Notes: generated by a model not told the origin, from the sequence alone. Positions 34,616 through 47,815 are shown, counted from the first letter of the stretch. The stretch is 64,000 bases of DNA from Acanthosepion esculentum (GCA_964036315.1 OZ038478.1:144965057-145029056), one strand, 5' to 3'. Translations and numbers: made by a program.

Positions 34616-35586
34616 CGAGGATCGGCTGAAAAGTTCATAGGCTGATTATAAAGGAGTGATATTAGAACTGTGTAATCTTGCAGGCATTAATCTCAACTCT
34701 TCTTCTTAATAATTGTATTAATTATTTCCGATTAAACTGACATCTGTCTGTTCAAAGAATACTACAAAAGTAACTAGTAGTGACTACTCTTGAAAATAGT
34801 CAAAATTTAGCATCGTGATACATTAGGGGATGACACTCCAGCTTTATCAACAGTGCAAAAGTGAGTAACTGAATTTAGAAGAGTAAGGGAAATTAATGAA
34901 GATGAGCCAAGGTCTGGACGTCGTACAACTGGCACTACCGAGGAAAACAGGGATCGTGTTCACCACATGGTGATGGATGACAGACGATTGACTATAAATC
35001 AAATAGCTAATGCTATTAGCATAACCTGTGAGAGAGTTGAGAATATTCTGTACAATGAACTTGGCAGGAAGAAAGTTTCTGTAACCTCGTCGAAAGCGCA
35101 TCAGACTCATCACGTGAAAATTTGAAATTGTTGGCAGCTTGTGCCATTGAATATTGGGCGTATCACTTTGTGCCAGAGACAAAGAGACAATCCATGCTCC
35201 AAAGAAGGCCAATGTTATTTCATCTGAGACACAAAAGGCACAGTGTTTATTGACTATCTTCAACCTTTCCACACTGTCAATGGAGAGTAATATGCTAACT
35301 TGCTGAGACAGTTATAAAAAGCTATCAAAGCTAAATGCACAGGAAAACTGATGAAATGAGTATTGCTTCATTAGGACAATGCTCCTTCGTTTCAATGGTT
35401 GCTGTGCGTAACTTTGGCATTGAATTAATTGATCACCTTCCCTATTCTCCTCATTCGTCTTTAAACAGTCAGATGTCAGTTTACCTGGAAAGAAATAAAG
35501 CAGCTATTAATAGAAGAGGTGAAAGATTTCATAGCTCTAGCATCATTCCTTCATAGTCAGCTTATGAACTTTTCAGCCCACCTTTG
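34616..35586 (+). mobile_element. Mariner transposon, full-length but decayed
   Basis: Ends are inverted repeats carrying GGCTGAAAAGTTCATA near the left edge and its inverse near the right edge, with TA on both sides (34614-34615 and 35587-35588). The interior, about 971 bp in all, holds broken + frames of a mariner transposase: GDDTPALSTVQK, REINEDEPRSGRRTTGTTEE, DRRLTINQIANAISITCERV, then CLLTIFNLSTLSM, and near 35400 AVRNFGIELIDHLPYSPHSS. The last includes the YSPxL-type box near the third catalytic residue. Stops and shifts throughout; inactive. Confidence 0.85.
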
Positions 35587-35995
35587 TAATGGTCTATTTG
35601 TTGGTCGATAAGCACAAGACTTTATGGACTGTAGTGTATACTTTACAATGAATTTAACTACGATGAGTTGAGTAGCATCAGTTTTGAAGTGGGATGTGAA
35701 TTGATGAATGATCTCGTTCATTTACGTGATTACCGACCTTTTCAGTAGCCAACTGCCTCGTTATTACATCTCCTGCAGACGCCGCAATTTCCGGTGACTT
35801 TGATATGTGTCCAGAATTAAATTATTCTTAGTGTGCTTGCAAAAAGCAACCTTGAGCATTTTCCAATTCGGAAAGCGCTTTATCTTTCTGGCCATAAACA
35901 ATCAATCCTCTATCAAATAGTCTTAAATCATCTATGTATTCAATAGTTGCCACAGCTATACTACCACAACTACACTACTACTTTACCTATTGCAT

Positions 35996-36000
<5 letters not shown>
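35587..36000. other. No gene seen
   Basis: No recognised features between the mariner end and the microsatellite. Confidence 0.5.
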
Positions 36001-36035
<35 letters not shown>

Positions 36036-36069
36036 CGTGTGTGTGTGTGTGTGTGCGTGTGTGTGTGTG
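35998..36069. repeat. (TA)n-(TG)n compound microsatellite
   Basis: A short TA run passes into TG with occasional CG. Confidence 0.9.
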
Positions 36070-36745
36070 ATCCGGCTGGGCCAATTTCTGCAAGGGGGAA
36101 TTTAAATCATAAAGTCTACCGTTACTGATAGTGTTTTGAAACTTCAGTTCATTTTGGTAAGCCTTGCTTACTAAACTGAAAATAGTTGGTGGGAAATTAG
36201 TTTTACATTTAGTGACCAGAAAGATTTATTTTGGTGTAATATCTTTTTTTATGTTGTTTTAGTACCAACCATTCATTTCAATTTAATGACTTATTATCGT
36301 TACAGTATCTGCTGAATAAATGTATACAGTAAAAAGAAATAAATAATTCTGGTCGGTTACAAGGCAATAAAAATGCCACAGACCATGTCGAAGGTTCATC
36401 ATATGATAGCTAATCCTCTTGTCAACTGTATTTTTCAAAATATGTTATTTTTTATTTCGGATGGACAGTAGTGCCTGAAATTAAATATTGTACTAATCGA
36501 GATCAATTTTATTTGTCTTTTTCAATGGCTTTCCAAATTGTATCGGTAATGGAACGACATATTAATCTCGTTGAAAAGTTTTACACTGAGATTTTATAAT
36601 TTTATTTATGTATATTAGTATGAAGGTAACTTTAATTCACAATTTCATCAAATGATTTATTTATACTTTAAGGAATCGAGATTTAAATGCTTTTATCATG
36701 ATTAAATTGTAATAATTTGATGTTAAATTTGCAGTTTTTAGAGTC

Positions 36746-36747
<2 letters not shown>

Positions 36748-36802
<55 letters not shown>
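36748..36802. repeat. (TA)n microsatellite
   Basis: TA array of about 55 bp. Confidence 0.95.
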
Positions 36803-36805
<3 letters not shown>

Positions 36806-36959
36806 GGTATGTGCGCTCTTAAATAATTCAAATTACTTTCCAAAATATGCAGTAAAAGTGATTGATCAAGTAGGAAATGAATAGTGTAGATATTACCATT
36901 CTGGTCGTGTGTGATGCACACAGTATCATATCTGTAGGCAGAGAAAAATAAAAGTGGAG

Positions 36960-37340
36960 TAGAGTTAATAGTAGATAATATCGTGAAGACGTGTTTATTT
37001 TGTTTTCTGGTAGAATTCTTTTAGTTAAGCTGAAAGAGGAACCTTTAAAATGTCAGTTATTGAATACACACAGACAAATAAAAAGCTTCGAGGAAGAAAT
37101 CCAGCTCACTGGATAATGCCTAGTAAATCACAGAAATTTTTCATCATCATGGGAAAGCTGAATGCTAAGGTCAGAAAAGAACACGATGCCAAAATAGTTG
37201 TCAAGGTCCGAAAGATGAATCCAATGGTGCACAGTAAAAGACAACAAATTTCAAAAACATACAAGATTCTTATGGACAATGAGAAGCTTGTGGGAGACAT
37301 TAAGAACTACTTTTTTTTGCATAATTATCAAAGGAAGGTT
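36960..37340 (+). mobile_element. RTE/Craft-like LINE fragment, APE endonuclease part
   Basis: The frame opening at 37050 contains MSVIEYTQTNKKLRGRN and SQKFFIIMGKLNAKVRKEHD. The IIMGxLNAKVGKE box is the central catalytic region of apurinic-like endonucleases in this LINE family (normally GDLNAK; Asp is replaced by Lys here). Just upstream, KLKEEPLKM fits the preceding strand. The Asp loss and lack of the SDH box mark a dead fragment. Confidence 0.65.
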
Positions 37341-37724
37341 AACAAACACAGTTTTACACTATAAAATATACTCAAGTACCTACTGTGGAAGCGACCACAT
37401 TTTAGCCGTATGCTGCTTAAGAGTAAAACTACAGAAACTAAAGAAAACCAAAGCAATGCCGAAACTACAATGTAACAGATACAATTTGCAATGAGAATTA
37501 TATATAGCGTGTTCAACTGGAACACGTTCAGAGAATTACTTGTGACACCGGCGAATGTAATCATCCCAAAGGAAACAAAACAAGAGAAAAAGAATGTTGA
37601 TTTTTTGGTTCAAGTTCATTTTATCCCAAGTATGAATACTTATCACCAGCAACTTTGTCATCAGGAACTATGAATACCTATATCATCAACGTATTCCCCC
37701 TCATAATTAGTACACTGGCCTCAG

Positions 37725-37762
<38 letters not shown>

Positions 37763-38214
37763 ACAGACCAAATTCAATTTGAACATGCATCATTTCTTAA
37801 GCAAGTCATTGTTCAGATACTTTTCCAACGTTATTGTGGCAACTTCTTTTCATTCAACAAATGAATAGTCTATAAAAATGGCACGGTTCTCTGCGAATAG
37901 GAATAAATTAGATAAAGATTTGGAGAGAAAAAACAATTTGTAATTGTCATCTTGCCAACTTTTTTGTTAGCGACCGGAATTAATTATTTAATACAACCTC
38001 AAATCAACAAACATTTCATCATGCAGATTAAAATTTCGTGGATGAAATATTTATATTATTTTTTTACTTTTCCAAGCATCCATTTCATCAATTCTGCTCT
38101 CTTCTTTAGAGACTGACTTAGCCATGAGACTTGCTAATAAATTTTAAGTGATTTTTTAAAAAATACCATTCTTTTTCTTGCAAAAATAAATAGCGGTTCA
38201 GGATAGATAAATGC

Positions 38215-38253
<39 letters not shown>

Positions 38254-40130
38254 TACAGAAATATAGTGTTTAGGGGCAGAAACATTGTAATGCGTTTATC
38301 TCCTATATGAGTGAAGTGCGTGAAATGTCGTGGTTATCGGTGCGAAAATGGAAGCGGAATTCTGAGTTTAGATTCCCACCGGAATCGTTGCATTCACCTT
38401 CGCAGAAATGCCCTTGGGGAAAGGTATCTCTTCTTCACCCACCTATGGGTCAAATACCAGAGAAGACGTCTCTCTAGCTATATGTCGATGAACTTACCTG
38501 TAAAAATTATTTACTACAGATACCACAGTAAAGATATATTAGGTGGTGAGGCTGTGAACCTGCATTCCACACTGGGGAGTCAAATGGCATTAAAGAGGAG
38601 GAAGAGGAATATCCTAAATGCGAATGCTTGAATCCCTTGAAAACCAGCTTTCCAAATCCAGATACGATAGAGACCTGAAAAAGTCCAGAAGGTAAAATAG
38701 CGGAAATGTTGTGACTATATGATAAGGAAACTAATCTGAATAGAGTAATATATGAGTTGAACTTATTCTATCAACAAATCATTTCTGCGTTAGTCTAGCT
38801 TATTCATTGAGGTATATCTTCTACCTTAGATCATGAATTTATAGCTTGCAGAAAGGACAAGCATAACATCTAATATAAGCATATGCACGTCCACCTACAC
38901 CTCACATACACACACGCGCGCGCACCCCCCCACACATATATATATATATATAGAGAGAGAAAGAGAGGGGGACCAAGAAGAGAGATGCATGTATAAAAGT
39001 GTAAAAACTTAAATACCTCTATGTATTCCCGCTTGTATCTGTGTAAGAAATGGAATGGAGGACTATTTTACTTTACTTTTTTGTTCTTTAATTCCCATTG
39101 TTTTCACAAAAGGGACAGTTATTCAATCGATCGCATTAGTAATAATCAGAGGGAATATACGGAAAAGTGAACGAGTGACAAGCGCAAATAACATTCTCCT
39201 GCCTCGGTTTGGTTCACTAATAAAACATCATCAATCGATATTCCCGCCTTTTTACCTCGTTTTGATAGACGCGTCATATTTTTCTCTCGCTCTAGGCAGG
39301 AAAAAAAGACCCAACGGTGCATGCAAAACCTGTACTCGCTCTGAGCCCTGTGTTTCATCATATGACCTTGCTCTGCTAAGAAATGTGGAGAGCTAGGAAG
39401 TAACATTGAATGTATCTTGACTAAATACCATCACAAAGTGAATAACTTTTAGTTATTCCCCTGTGCTATGTATTTCAATGATTTCGTATTGTTTTTGTTC
39501 TTGCTTCTGGCTTTAAAAAGCGAAACAAAGATTAGACGTATTGGAACACATGAAAAAGAATAAGAGCTGGTTTATAAAGGGAACTAACTCTATATGCACA
39601 AAGATGAAAGAGTTATAATGATGTCCCTGCAATGTTATATATGATAATTACAAATACGTGCGTATGAGTGTGATCTGTGCATGCATATGACTATGAATGC
39701 TTTTATTCTATGGAAACGGCCATTTAGTCATGTGCACCACTAGAAAATGATTATTATTAAGTTTCGAATATAAAAGTTTTCGTACGTTTATGCAACTGCA
39801 TAAATCTGTAATTTGTAAATGTTTATGAATGTAAATGAAAATATTATAAGTTAGTAAATATTTGCAATATATATATATATATATATATATTTGTATATAA
39901 CTGTATGAATATAAAATGAATTGTTCGGTGTTATATGCGTATGTATATACAATCTACATGTATGAAGGTAAATTTTAATAAGGTGAAGTTTAAATGGATG
40001 TGGAAACTGTTTTACTATCTGCGTCACTTGTATTCGTTATAATTTCTTCAATATATATAAAGTTTTCGTGCATATCAAATTGATTCTCAATTTTAGTGCT
40101 TTATTCTAGACTTATTTCATGTAAACATTT
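37341..40130. other. No recognised gene; microsatellites
   Basis: Contains (GATA)n at 37726-37762, (TA)n at 38216-38248, a CA/CG-TA-GA compound repeat near 38905-38969 and (TA)n at 39868-39891. The frame at 38311-38631 (106 codons, basic, Cys near the start) and the one at 39055-39396 match nothing I recognise and are probably chance. Confidence 0.5.
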
Positions 40131-40159
40131 AAAACCTATCTATGACTACTATAATGTTA

Positions 40160-40210
40160 TCATTATTATTATCATTATTATTATTATTATCATTATTATT
40201 ATTATTATTT
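40160..40210. repeat. (ATT)n microsatellite
   Basis: Imperfect ATT array with ATC interruptions. Confidence 0.85.
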
Positions 40211-41209
40211 AGTGAGAAGCAGTCCACCAACAAAGGCTAAGTGACGAATACATGAAACGCAATATACACATTATGACAAGCAGGGTGATAAGTATGTAGC
40301 AGGTACATTACAGCCAAATGTTTGCAACATGGTGACATGTTTTGATAAAATAAACCTGTAACCTTGCAGGTAGGATCCAGTTAAAAATACCTTCAGATTG
40401 GGCAATCCATTTACGTTTTGACCGTATTCCTAAGTATTTTGATGTAACTACAAACCGCTTTAACTGTCTCATCCTTCAAACATAAAAACAACCCTCTCGA
40501 AACCCAATGTTCTACAATAATTATCTACTGCCTCTGAATCTGATAATGAACTAAAATTCAATTTAATTGCATTAAAGTTGTCAATGTTCTCGCTCATGTG
40601 TTTCATATGTATTGTTTATCGTTTCTGTTAGCCAAAGAACTGTTTCATCAAAGGTGCCGTCATATTTAGTGAATAAACTTTAGTCAGTTTTTTTCTCTAA
40701 TTATTTCTGCTCGTATGAGTAAAGTCTTTTTGTTAAATCAGCGAGTGTGGTGGAGACCAATCAGAATAATTACAATGGGTTTAATTTAGACTGAAGCAAC
40801 ACATTAAAGGTAAATTAATATTAATAAAAACGAGAGTCAATTGCTAAAATGGCGGATGCATATCGAGATCCTGTTACTATTGAGGTATTATTTTCGAATC
40901 AGCACTAAAGTCTCTAGAGGTACTGAAATGAAACAATAGCTCACTGCACTGCTCAAAAACAGGTTTAAGCATTTAAAATGTCACTTGAAATGTGGCCAGA
41001 TGAGGGCAGCAATTAATTATTGATTATGGGGCTTAGAAAGGAATAATATATCATCTGTACTCAAAGACCTCCAGAAAAATGACGATCATCAAAAGATAAT
41101 TTATCTAGAGAATTAGATAAGCTTCGAAAATTATAGATGAGTTTTCTAGATATTCCCTATAAGTAAAAAAGAGAACTAAAGTACTGTTGATATAGGCTAA
41201 TGATACTCA

Positions 41210-42394
41210 ATAGATTCTAAATCACAACCAGAAGGATTTGAAGGAACAAAACAGTTTTTCACGATTTTCCAATCTAGTCCCCCTTGACATCAATACACTT
41301 GGTCCACGATGCTTAAGCATTGCAATCTCATCACGTATCAAGGGGACGTCTTGGTCCTCAAAAAATCCTCCACAGCACATATGATCTCATCATTGTTTCT
41401 AAAACTTCAACCACGCAGGTGGCATTTCAGTTTAGGAAACAGGAAGAAGGGAGATGGAGCTAATTCTGGTGAGTAAGGGGGATGGGTAGCAATTCAAAGC
41501 AACACTTGGATGCAATCTGGGCAGTTTGAACGGGCGCGTTATCCTGGAACAAGATCATACCTGCCCTGAACTTCCTTCTATGTTTCGACTTTATGTCTTA
41601 TGTTACTATAGTTTTCAGGTAGTCTATCATGATTACGCCCTCAGAATAAAAAAATCAAAAAAAGCCATCACCTTGCCAAGAGACGCTGCCTGTTTTATGT
41701 TCCGCGGGGTGGAGTGTTTCTACTGTTTGCTTTGAATGCTTAATTCAGGCTCGAAGTGGTGACCCCAGATTTCATCTTGAGTTACTCATCTGCGGTGGAA
41801 ATTATCAGGGTCAGCCTGGAAGCAAGTCAGAAGTTCCCCAGAAATGTCAGCCCTTTTCAGCTTCTGCTCTGGTGTCAGCATTCTTGGAACCCATCTTACA
41901 GACGGCTTGCTCATCTCCAAAATCTCAGTTACAACAGTATGGGCCGAAACATAACTAATGCCTAAGACGTGTCATTGAAAACCATACGATTAAGGAGATC
42001 AACTGGTTCATCAGTGGTTGCGGTTTTTAGACGCCCTGGCCGAGGGTTATCTTCTGTGCCCCTCCCTGTCCCGCTTAAATTCCGCAGCCCACTTCTTCTC
42101 AGTTGCATAAGAAGGGGAGCCCTCAGCAACAAATCCACGACGAAATGGTCCTCGTGGATTTTTCTTGGGGTCATACCTTTCTTTTGCAGTATTTGATGAC
42201 TGATCGGGCATCTGTTTTTCTTCATTTTTAGATTTGTTGCACACCTCTCTCATTTCTATGGGCCTCACCCGAACAGAAATTAAGACAGAAATCTGAATTA
42301 GTTTTTTTCTAGTGGTATTGTGCTGCCTAATATAAAAATTCAGTTATGGTTCTTCTTCCTGGGTGAGGCTTGGAACCTTTTGAACGACCCTCGT
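41210..42394 (-). mobile_element. Mariner-like transposon, decayed
   Basis: Minus-strand frames between 42268 and 41970 give YATEKKWAAEFKRDREGHRR and, in another frame, GTEDNPRPGRLKTATTDEPV followed by DLLNRMVFND. This is the N-terminal DNA-binding half of a mariner transposase. Further broken sequence continues to about 41250 (for example QDEIWGHHFEPELSIQS in the reverse complement at about 41770). The minus-strand start carries the end repeat TACGAGGGTCGTTCAAAAGG (42375-42394). I could not find its partner near 41210, so the far end is approximate. Confidence 0.72.
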
Positions 42395-42617
42395 ATGAAG
42401 CCGGCTTTAAAACTAAATGTAATGCTTGCATATAAAGGTTCATTTATGCTACCTATTTGAGCGTTGAAATGTGCTTTTATTAGGGTTCTATATGCACATG
42501 CGCAGATAAACAGCATAGTATTAATGTGAGTTTGTTTACCGGCATATACACGCGAGGGAGAAGATAATCACCCAATGAACAAACATACACGCACAAAAAA
42601 TTACACGAATATACTCT

Positions 42618-42738
<121 letters not shown>

Positions 42739-42780
42739 GATGAAATATATTTGTCATGTACGCTATATTTATGAGTTAAA

Positions 42781-42890
42781 GTGCACATTATCACGGACAT
42801 AATGTATGTAAATATAAAAGTGGACATTAATGTCAACACCCGGTGGTGACATTCTGTTTCATGCTTAAACGCAATCTGCAGGCCATGTGT
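42781..42890 (-). repeat. Hammerhead-like short repeat copy 3
   Basis: The minus strand reads CTGCAGA, stem-loop TGC...GCA, GAAAC, a stem III ACA/TGT and C, then a tail (TTGACATTAATGTCCACTTTTATA) that matches the tails of the copies at 1357 and 5780. CTGCAGA departs from the CTGANGA core, so this copy is probably inactive. Confidence 0.5.
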
Positions 42891-43610
42891 TTTGACTCGG
42901 CTATTTATATATGCTGGTTAATTGTGCATTATGGGTAGAAGATCCATTGTATTATCCTATTATGCTTATTAATTAATGGAAAGCAACCAAGGATTTCATA
43001 AAGAATAGGACACATTCTGTGATCCAGAAAAGGACCGGGCCAATACTGTTGATGCCAGACAGAATATTGAAGAGATTGTTGGCAGTTTGAGTAGACTTTT
43101 AGCATTTAGATATTTCATAAGTGTAGCGTCCTTCAAAAAAACGTATTTAAAATATAGATAAATATATAAAATTATCAGGTGGATCACAACCGACCACCTG
43201 CCGACTTTCTGTCTCGATCACACAAGTAATGAATCAATCAGGTAGAACGTAACATAAAAAGGCAAGGAAGGCTAATGGCTCAACGCTTAGCTAATGCCCA
43301 ACAAATATGAACTGACATCGAGTGGTTTGGCTAACCGTATGGCTGGCCAACATTGACTGAAAAAGAATTTATTTTTCCTTTCTTTACTAATATTTATATT
43401 ATTGTTGTTTAGAAGAGCATTGTTACGATCCTTGTTGGTGTGTACAGCAGATTGTTTGTAACTTGCAGACAAATATTCCTCGCACTGATTAGAGAGATTT
43501 TTAAACCAACGTCTGTTCCCGGTCGAAAAAAAGTAAGTGCGATTTTATCCCCTTACTCTGCCTATATTTTTGGGCTTTGTAAATATTTGGAGCGTATGTG
43601 ATACGCACAC
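42891..43610. other. No gene seen
   Basis: No recognised features. Confidence 0.5.
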
Positions 43611-43617
43611 ATACATC

Positions 43618-43637
43618 CACACACACACACACACACT

Positions 43638-43713
<76 letters not shown>
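43618..43713. repeat. (CA)n-(TA)n compound microsatellite
   Basis: CA repeats pass into TA repeats, followed by (TG)n up to the Helitron-like element at 43759. Confidence 0.95.
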
Positions 43714-43715
<2 letters not shown>

Positions 43716-43758
43716 GCAGGATGTGTGCGTGTGTGTGTATGTATGAGTGTGTGTGTGT

Positions 43759-44467
43759 GTAACGAATGCACGGCCGCAATTTTCGACGGATTTGCACCAA
43801 CATTTATATGATATGCACATGCTCTAAGTTAGTAAAAAGGCCAAGACTGACTTTGCATTTCCCAACTCCCATCGATAGTAGAAATAATCGATTTTTTCAT
43901 GCTTCTACGGCAGTTTTTATGTAGTTTGTGGCCATTTTCTACTGGCCAGAGAGAGAGAGCCGATAGCTGGCTGCCACGAATAGGCAGGAAGATTCTATTG
44001 GCCAGCGAGAGAGGCAGCAGCTGACTGACACGAATGTTAACTGGCATGCTAGCATGCAAAAAAATCGATATCTGCATTCGTCACAAGTGAGAAAAATTTA
44101 AATCTGCATAGCACTTTACTCCAATTGGATCATTCGCTAGCTTAAACTCAACTGGGTTGGGTGTGAAAAAGTATTTGTTGTTTCTTTTTTCATTCGGTTT
44201 TTCCAGATACGAGTCCTTTTTTAAAGCTGATCGTTTTGTGTTCATTTCGTTTTTTTTTTTCGTAACAGATTTAATGTTTAGTATAGAGATTAGAAAAAAT
44301 TCGCAGTGTTAGATAGGCAAGAAGTGAGGCATGTAGCAACATCAGCACGACAAAGGGCACTCCTTTAAATGCAAGGAAGGGCAAAAATATTTTAAGTCAA
44401 GTAATAGCGATTGCTGTATGAGTCGTACGATTTTTGAATCAAGCACGGGCAACGCCGGGCCATGCTA

Positions 44468-44470
<3 letters not shown>
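43759..44470 (+). mobile_element. Helitron-like non-autonomous element, copy B
   Basis: Same element as 28568-29292, opposite orientation, with an intact 3' end: ACGGGCAACGCCGGGCCATG then CTAGT, followed directly by (AT)n. The 5' side abuts (TG)n. Internal sequence has no long frame. The 3' CTAGT with a GC-rich hairpin-like segment just before it and the lack of target duplication fit Helitrons. The expected 5' TC is not clear, so confidence is moderate. Confidence 0.68.

Positions 44471-44513
<43 letters not shown>
44471..44513. repeat. (TA)n microsatellite
   Basis: Directly abuts the 3' end of the Helitron-like element. Confidence 0.95.
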
Positions 44514-44516
<3 letters not shown>

Positions 44517-44825
44517 GAGAGATAGATATAGATAAATATAAAAGTATGTATGTATTCAGTTTATGTGAGTAAATGGTAATATATAGATTAACGATATCTA
44601 TGTAAAATTCAGCAAAATAAAACTGGAAAAAATACTCTCGAAGAACATTGCTTTAATCTGAAGATGTTGCAGGCATACAAGCACACACATACATACATAC
44701 ATACATACAAGTACATACATACATACATACATATATATTATTAAGTTAACTTACTGATGTGCACGCACATACTGCACACGCCTACACACATATGTGTGTA
44801 TATGCGTGGATGAGTGTGTGTGTAT

Positions 44826-44900
44826 AATGGTGACAGTCTGTTTCATGCTAAAACGCAATCTTTGTCGCCTCTGGTTGTTGTCCTCAATGTCCATTTTATA
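44826..44900. repeat. Hammerhead-like repeat copy 4, core inverted relative to its tail
   Basis: 44826-44858 is the reverse complement of the hammerhead-like core (GGTGACAGTCTGTTTCATGC on +). The following sequence, GTCGCCTCTGGTTGTTGTCC to CATTTTATA, runs forward like the tails of the copies at 1393 and 5815. Confidence 0.5.
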
Positions 44901-44972
44901 ATTACATACGCTCTATCCCTTTTATTGAGAATTTTAGCCTATGAATATAGCATAACTTAAAACTACATTTTT

Positions 44973-44978
<6 letters not shown>

Positions 44979-45020
<42 letters not shown>
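44979..45020. repeat. (TA)n microsatellite
   Basis: TA array of about 42 bp. Confidence 0.95.
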
Positions 45021-45021
<1 letters not shown>

Positions 45022-45655
45022 CAGATCAAGTTTTTTTTATTTTCAACATAATATCTTTCTATATCAATGCACTTGATTTATTGTTGAATATTAGCCACAT
45101 GGATTGAATATTATTCATCGAAATTCTCTAATAAATATTCAGCGTCAGTCTATGGAGTTATCGATTGGACCGCGTGTATCGTTTATTCTGGTAGAATTCG
45201 CATAATATAGCCTGCATGTCTCGGTATAGAGTCGTGGTTATCAAATTTAGTCTTTTTCGCCATTACCACTGACTGGAAGGCGCCTACAAAAAATCGCCAA
45301 TGCATAAAAGTTATTTCTCTTCGTGTCTCTTCAGGACGATGGCGACCATGTCTCTCCACAATTTCCTGTCCTTTATAACTCTTAATAAATTTTGTATGGT
45401 TTAACATAAACCAATAAACGAAATATAATCATTTACTTGTATATTATTATATAATTATATATTATTGAACGTTCTAAAATACATGAATACACATGAATAT
45501 TTATTCATAGAAAAAACAATTGACAACATTTTTGGTGATCGAGATGTTAAATGCTCGTTTTAAATGGAGGGAAATCTATTTGTATTTTAGCATATCTTGC
45601 GTTTTTATGAATAGATTTTATATACCCCTATTCATAAACAGACGAAAAGAGACAC

Positions 45656-45773
<118 letters not shown>

Positions 45774-45829
45774 CAATGTATATTTTTATATATCAAGAAC
45801 AATATTGGGGAAATGTATAACATAGTGTA

Positions 45830-46470
45830 AAAAGTTTTCTATGTGGCGCGTTTCGTCCTTCATCGGACTAAATTTGTTATGCTTGTGCGACTACACATAC
45901 GCGCGAACCAGGAATGTTGGGATATTTAAATTTTAAACTCAGGCAAAGGAACATGAATGACAAACTCATGGCCAGTCTGGATATAAAATCACTTTACACC
46001 AAAGTCCTAGTCAAGAAATAACTAAATCTCCTAAAAAAGTAACTAACATAATCAAAGGGAAAGTTCTCCCAACCAACAGCTATTAATACATCCTCGTGAT
46101 ATTGATTTACCTGACCTAACAAACAAACTAAACCAAGTTGAACATACAATAAAATTTACATACGAAATGGAAAAATACAATTCCTCATCCTTCCTAGATA
46201 TCAAGGTACATCCCGTTAACACCAGTTTAAAACTTGGTGTCCACTGGAAATCAACCAACAAAAACGATCTAATAAATGTCTATTCTCATCATAACAACAC
46301 AATAATATCCCGTATAATCACTGGAATCGACTTAAGAGCAGCCTTAATATTTACAAGAAGAGGAGAAAGGCATTGAAAAGCTTCTTCAGTATCCTAATTA
46401 TATTATATTCAATGCGAAACAAAAGGCTCATAAAATATTCTAAAATAGAAAACGCAATGAATCAAAATAT
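45830..46470 (+). mobile_element. Penelope-like element, decayed RT fragment
   Basis: Broken + frames give LMASLDIKSLYTKVLVKK (RT motif A region), then DLPDLTNKLNQVEHTIKFTY and EMEKYNSSSFLDIKVHPV, then KLGVHWKSTNKNDLINVYSH. These match the order of PLE reverse transcriptase between motif A and the post-FLD region. The catalytic YVDD part is missing by internal deletion. Just upstream, 45843-45870 reads on the minus strand as a GTCC-GATGAA-GGAC hairpin followed by GAAACGCGCC, a sequence type seen at PLE ends. Confidence 0.72.
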
Positions 46471-46499
46471 ATAGTCATACCAACTAAGTTACATTCATA

Positions 46500-46519
46500 T
46501 TATATATATATATATATAC

Positions 46520-46607
<88 letters not shown>
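46500..46607. repeat. (TA)n microsatellite
   Basis: TA array with a few TACA interruptions, bordering the PLE fragment. Confidence 0.95.
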
Positions 46608-46609
<2 letters not shown>

Positions 46610-46726
46610 ATTTGGTTCACTGATATAACAAACACTCCTAGAAAAGTTAAGGGTAAAAAAAACAAGAATGTTTTAAATAATCGACCCATATCGATTTATT
46701 TTGCGCTTAAATATTATCTATTTGAT

Positions 46727-47170
46727 GTGATCACTTTTTGCATCTCTTTTCTCGTCCCTTTATCCTTAAACTTCGTAACATTCTTTATGTTTCTTCTCTT
46801 ACATCTTCCCAAAATGTCACCCATTCTCTTTCTCTGCGATTCTTTTTCTTTGCAGTCCCCTTTCTTTATGTACAGTCTCGTTTTTTTCACGTTTATTCCC
46901 CTCGTTACTCGCTTCTCGCCTATATCTCTTCAGCCGCTGTTCCATTATCTACCTTTTCCTTTTGCGCGCACGGACATTCGTTCTTTTATTCTTACTTCCA
47001 TCTTTTTAAAATCATCACTCTTCTCTTTTCTCCTTTCGTTCTTTCATTTATTTTCCTTTTCTGTCCATTCTCACTCACTTTCTTTTCCACCGCTTTTTCT
47101 ACCGCTCTTTTTCAAATTATTTTTCTTTTGCATTCTCTGATGGCATTTACCCTGAATCAATCATAAAAAT
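46727..47170. other. Pyrimidine-rich tract
   Basis: More than 400 bp dominated by T and C on the + strand. Two overlapping open frames (137 and 142 codons) exist only because stop codons are rare in such sequence; neither shows a motif. Confidence 0.7.
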
Positions 47171-47633
47171 TCAGGATTTGGGAATACTAAACACTTCATA
47201 TCCCTCGGCGTGTGGAGCAGTTTATAACAAATTAAGTCTTGGAGAAAAGAAAACTGAACATACATTAGACTGCACCCAACACCGCAAATTGCTACAAAAC
47301 TAAAATATCAACCTGAAAACTCGATTCATGTTCTTCATTTTCATAACCTGGTAAAATCGAGATTTTTATATGGGTGTCATGCATGGCGCCAAACCCGTTC
47401 AGAAATACCTAAGCTCTCAGCTATATACAACCGCTTCATAAAAACCGCTTCATGTTTGCAGGTGAAGAAATAATGTGTTTGCTCGAGTGAAACCCGAGGG
47501 CTTTGGCAAAGATCATTGTGGACTCGGGGTACAGATTAACAAAGAACCCTAGCAAATAACAGAAACGACATCACTTGGGGATTACTAACAGTAGCAACAG
47601 CTAAAATGAATAGCACATGTGACTTGAAGAGAA

Positions 47634-47815
47634 AATAAGATGTTGATATTCCACACTACTTCAAATAAAAGATAAGAAAGGAAACCCCCATCAATATCAG
47701 AAAGAGCGATAACAGTTACTGGACTTGAGGATCCTCTTTTCCTTAAAAATTGTTTTAAAAGAATGATTTTATAAATTTCAACTGACAATAGTACTGACTG
47801 TTCGGTGAATGAAAG
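47634..47815. repeat. Dispersed repeat, pair with 13644-13835
   Basis: Second copy of the unknown repeat; see 13644-13835 for shared blocks. The minus strand encodes VIALSDIDGGFLSYLLFEVV. Confidence 0.65.

Noticed and set aside
38311..38631. 106-codon basic frame starting with a Cys-rich segment
   Set aside because: Too few cysteines for a zinc finger and no homology I can name.
45030..45410. Mariner transposase C-terminal fragment on the minus strand
   Set aside because: A KCID-x-RYYVENKK-like segment resembles mariner C-termini, but the adjoining frame does not fit and no inverted repeats are visible.
46727..47166. Two overlapping frames of 137 and 142 codons
   Set aside because: Pyrimidine-rich tract; both are equally open and motif-free.
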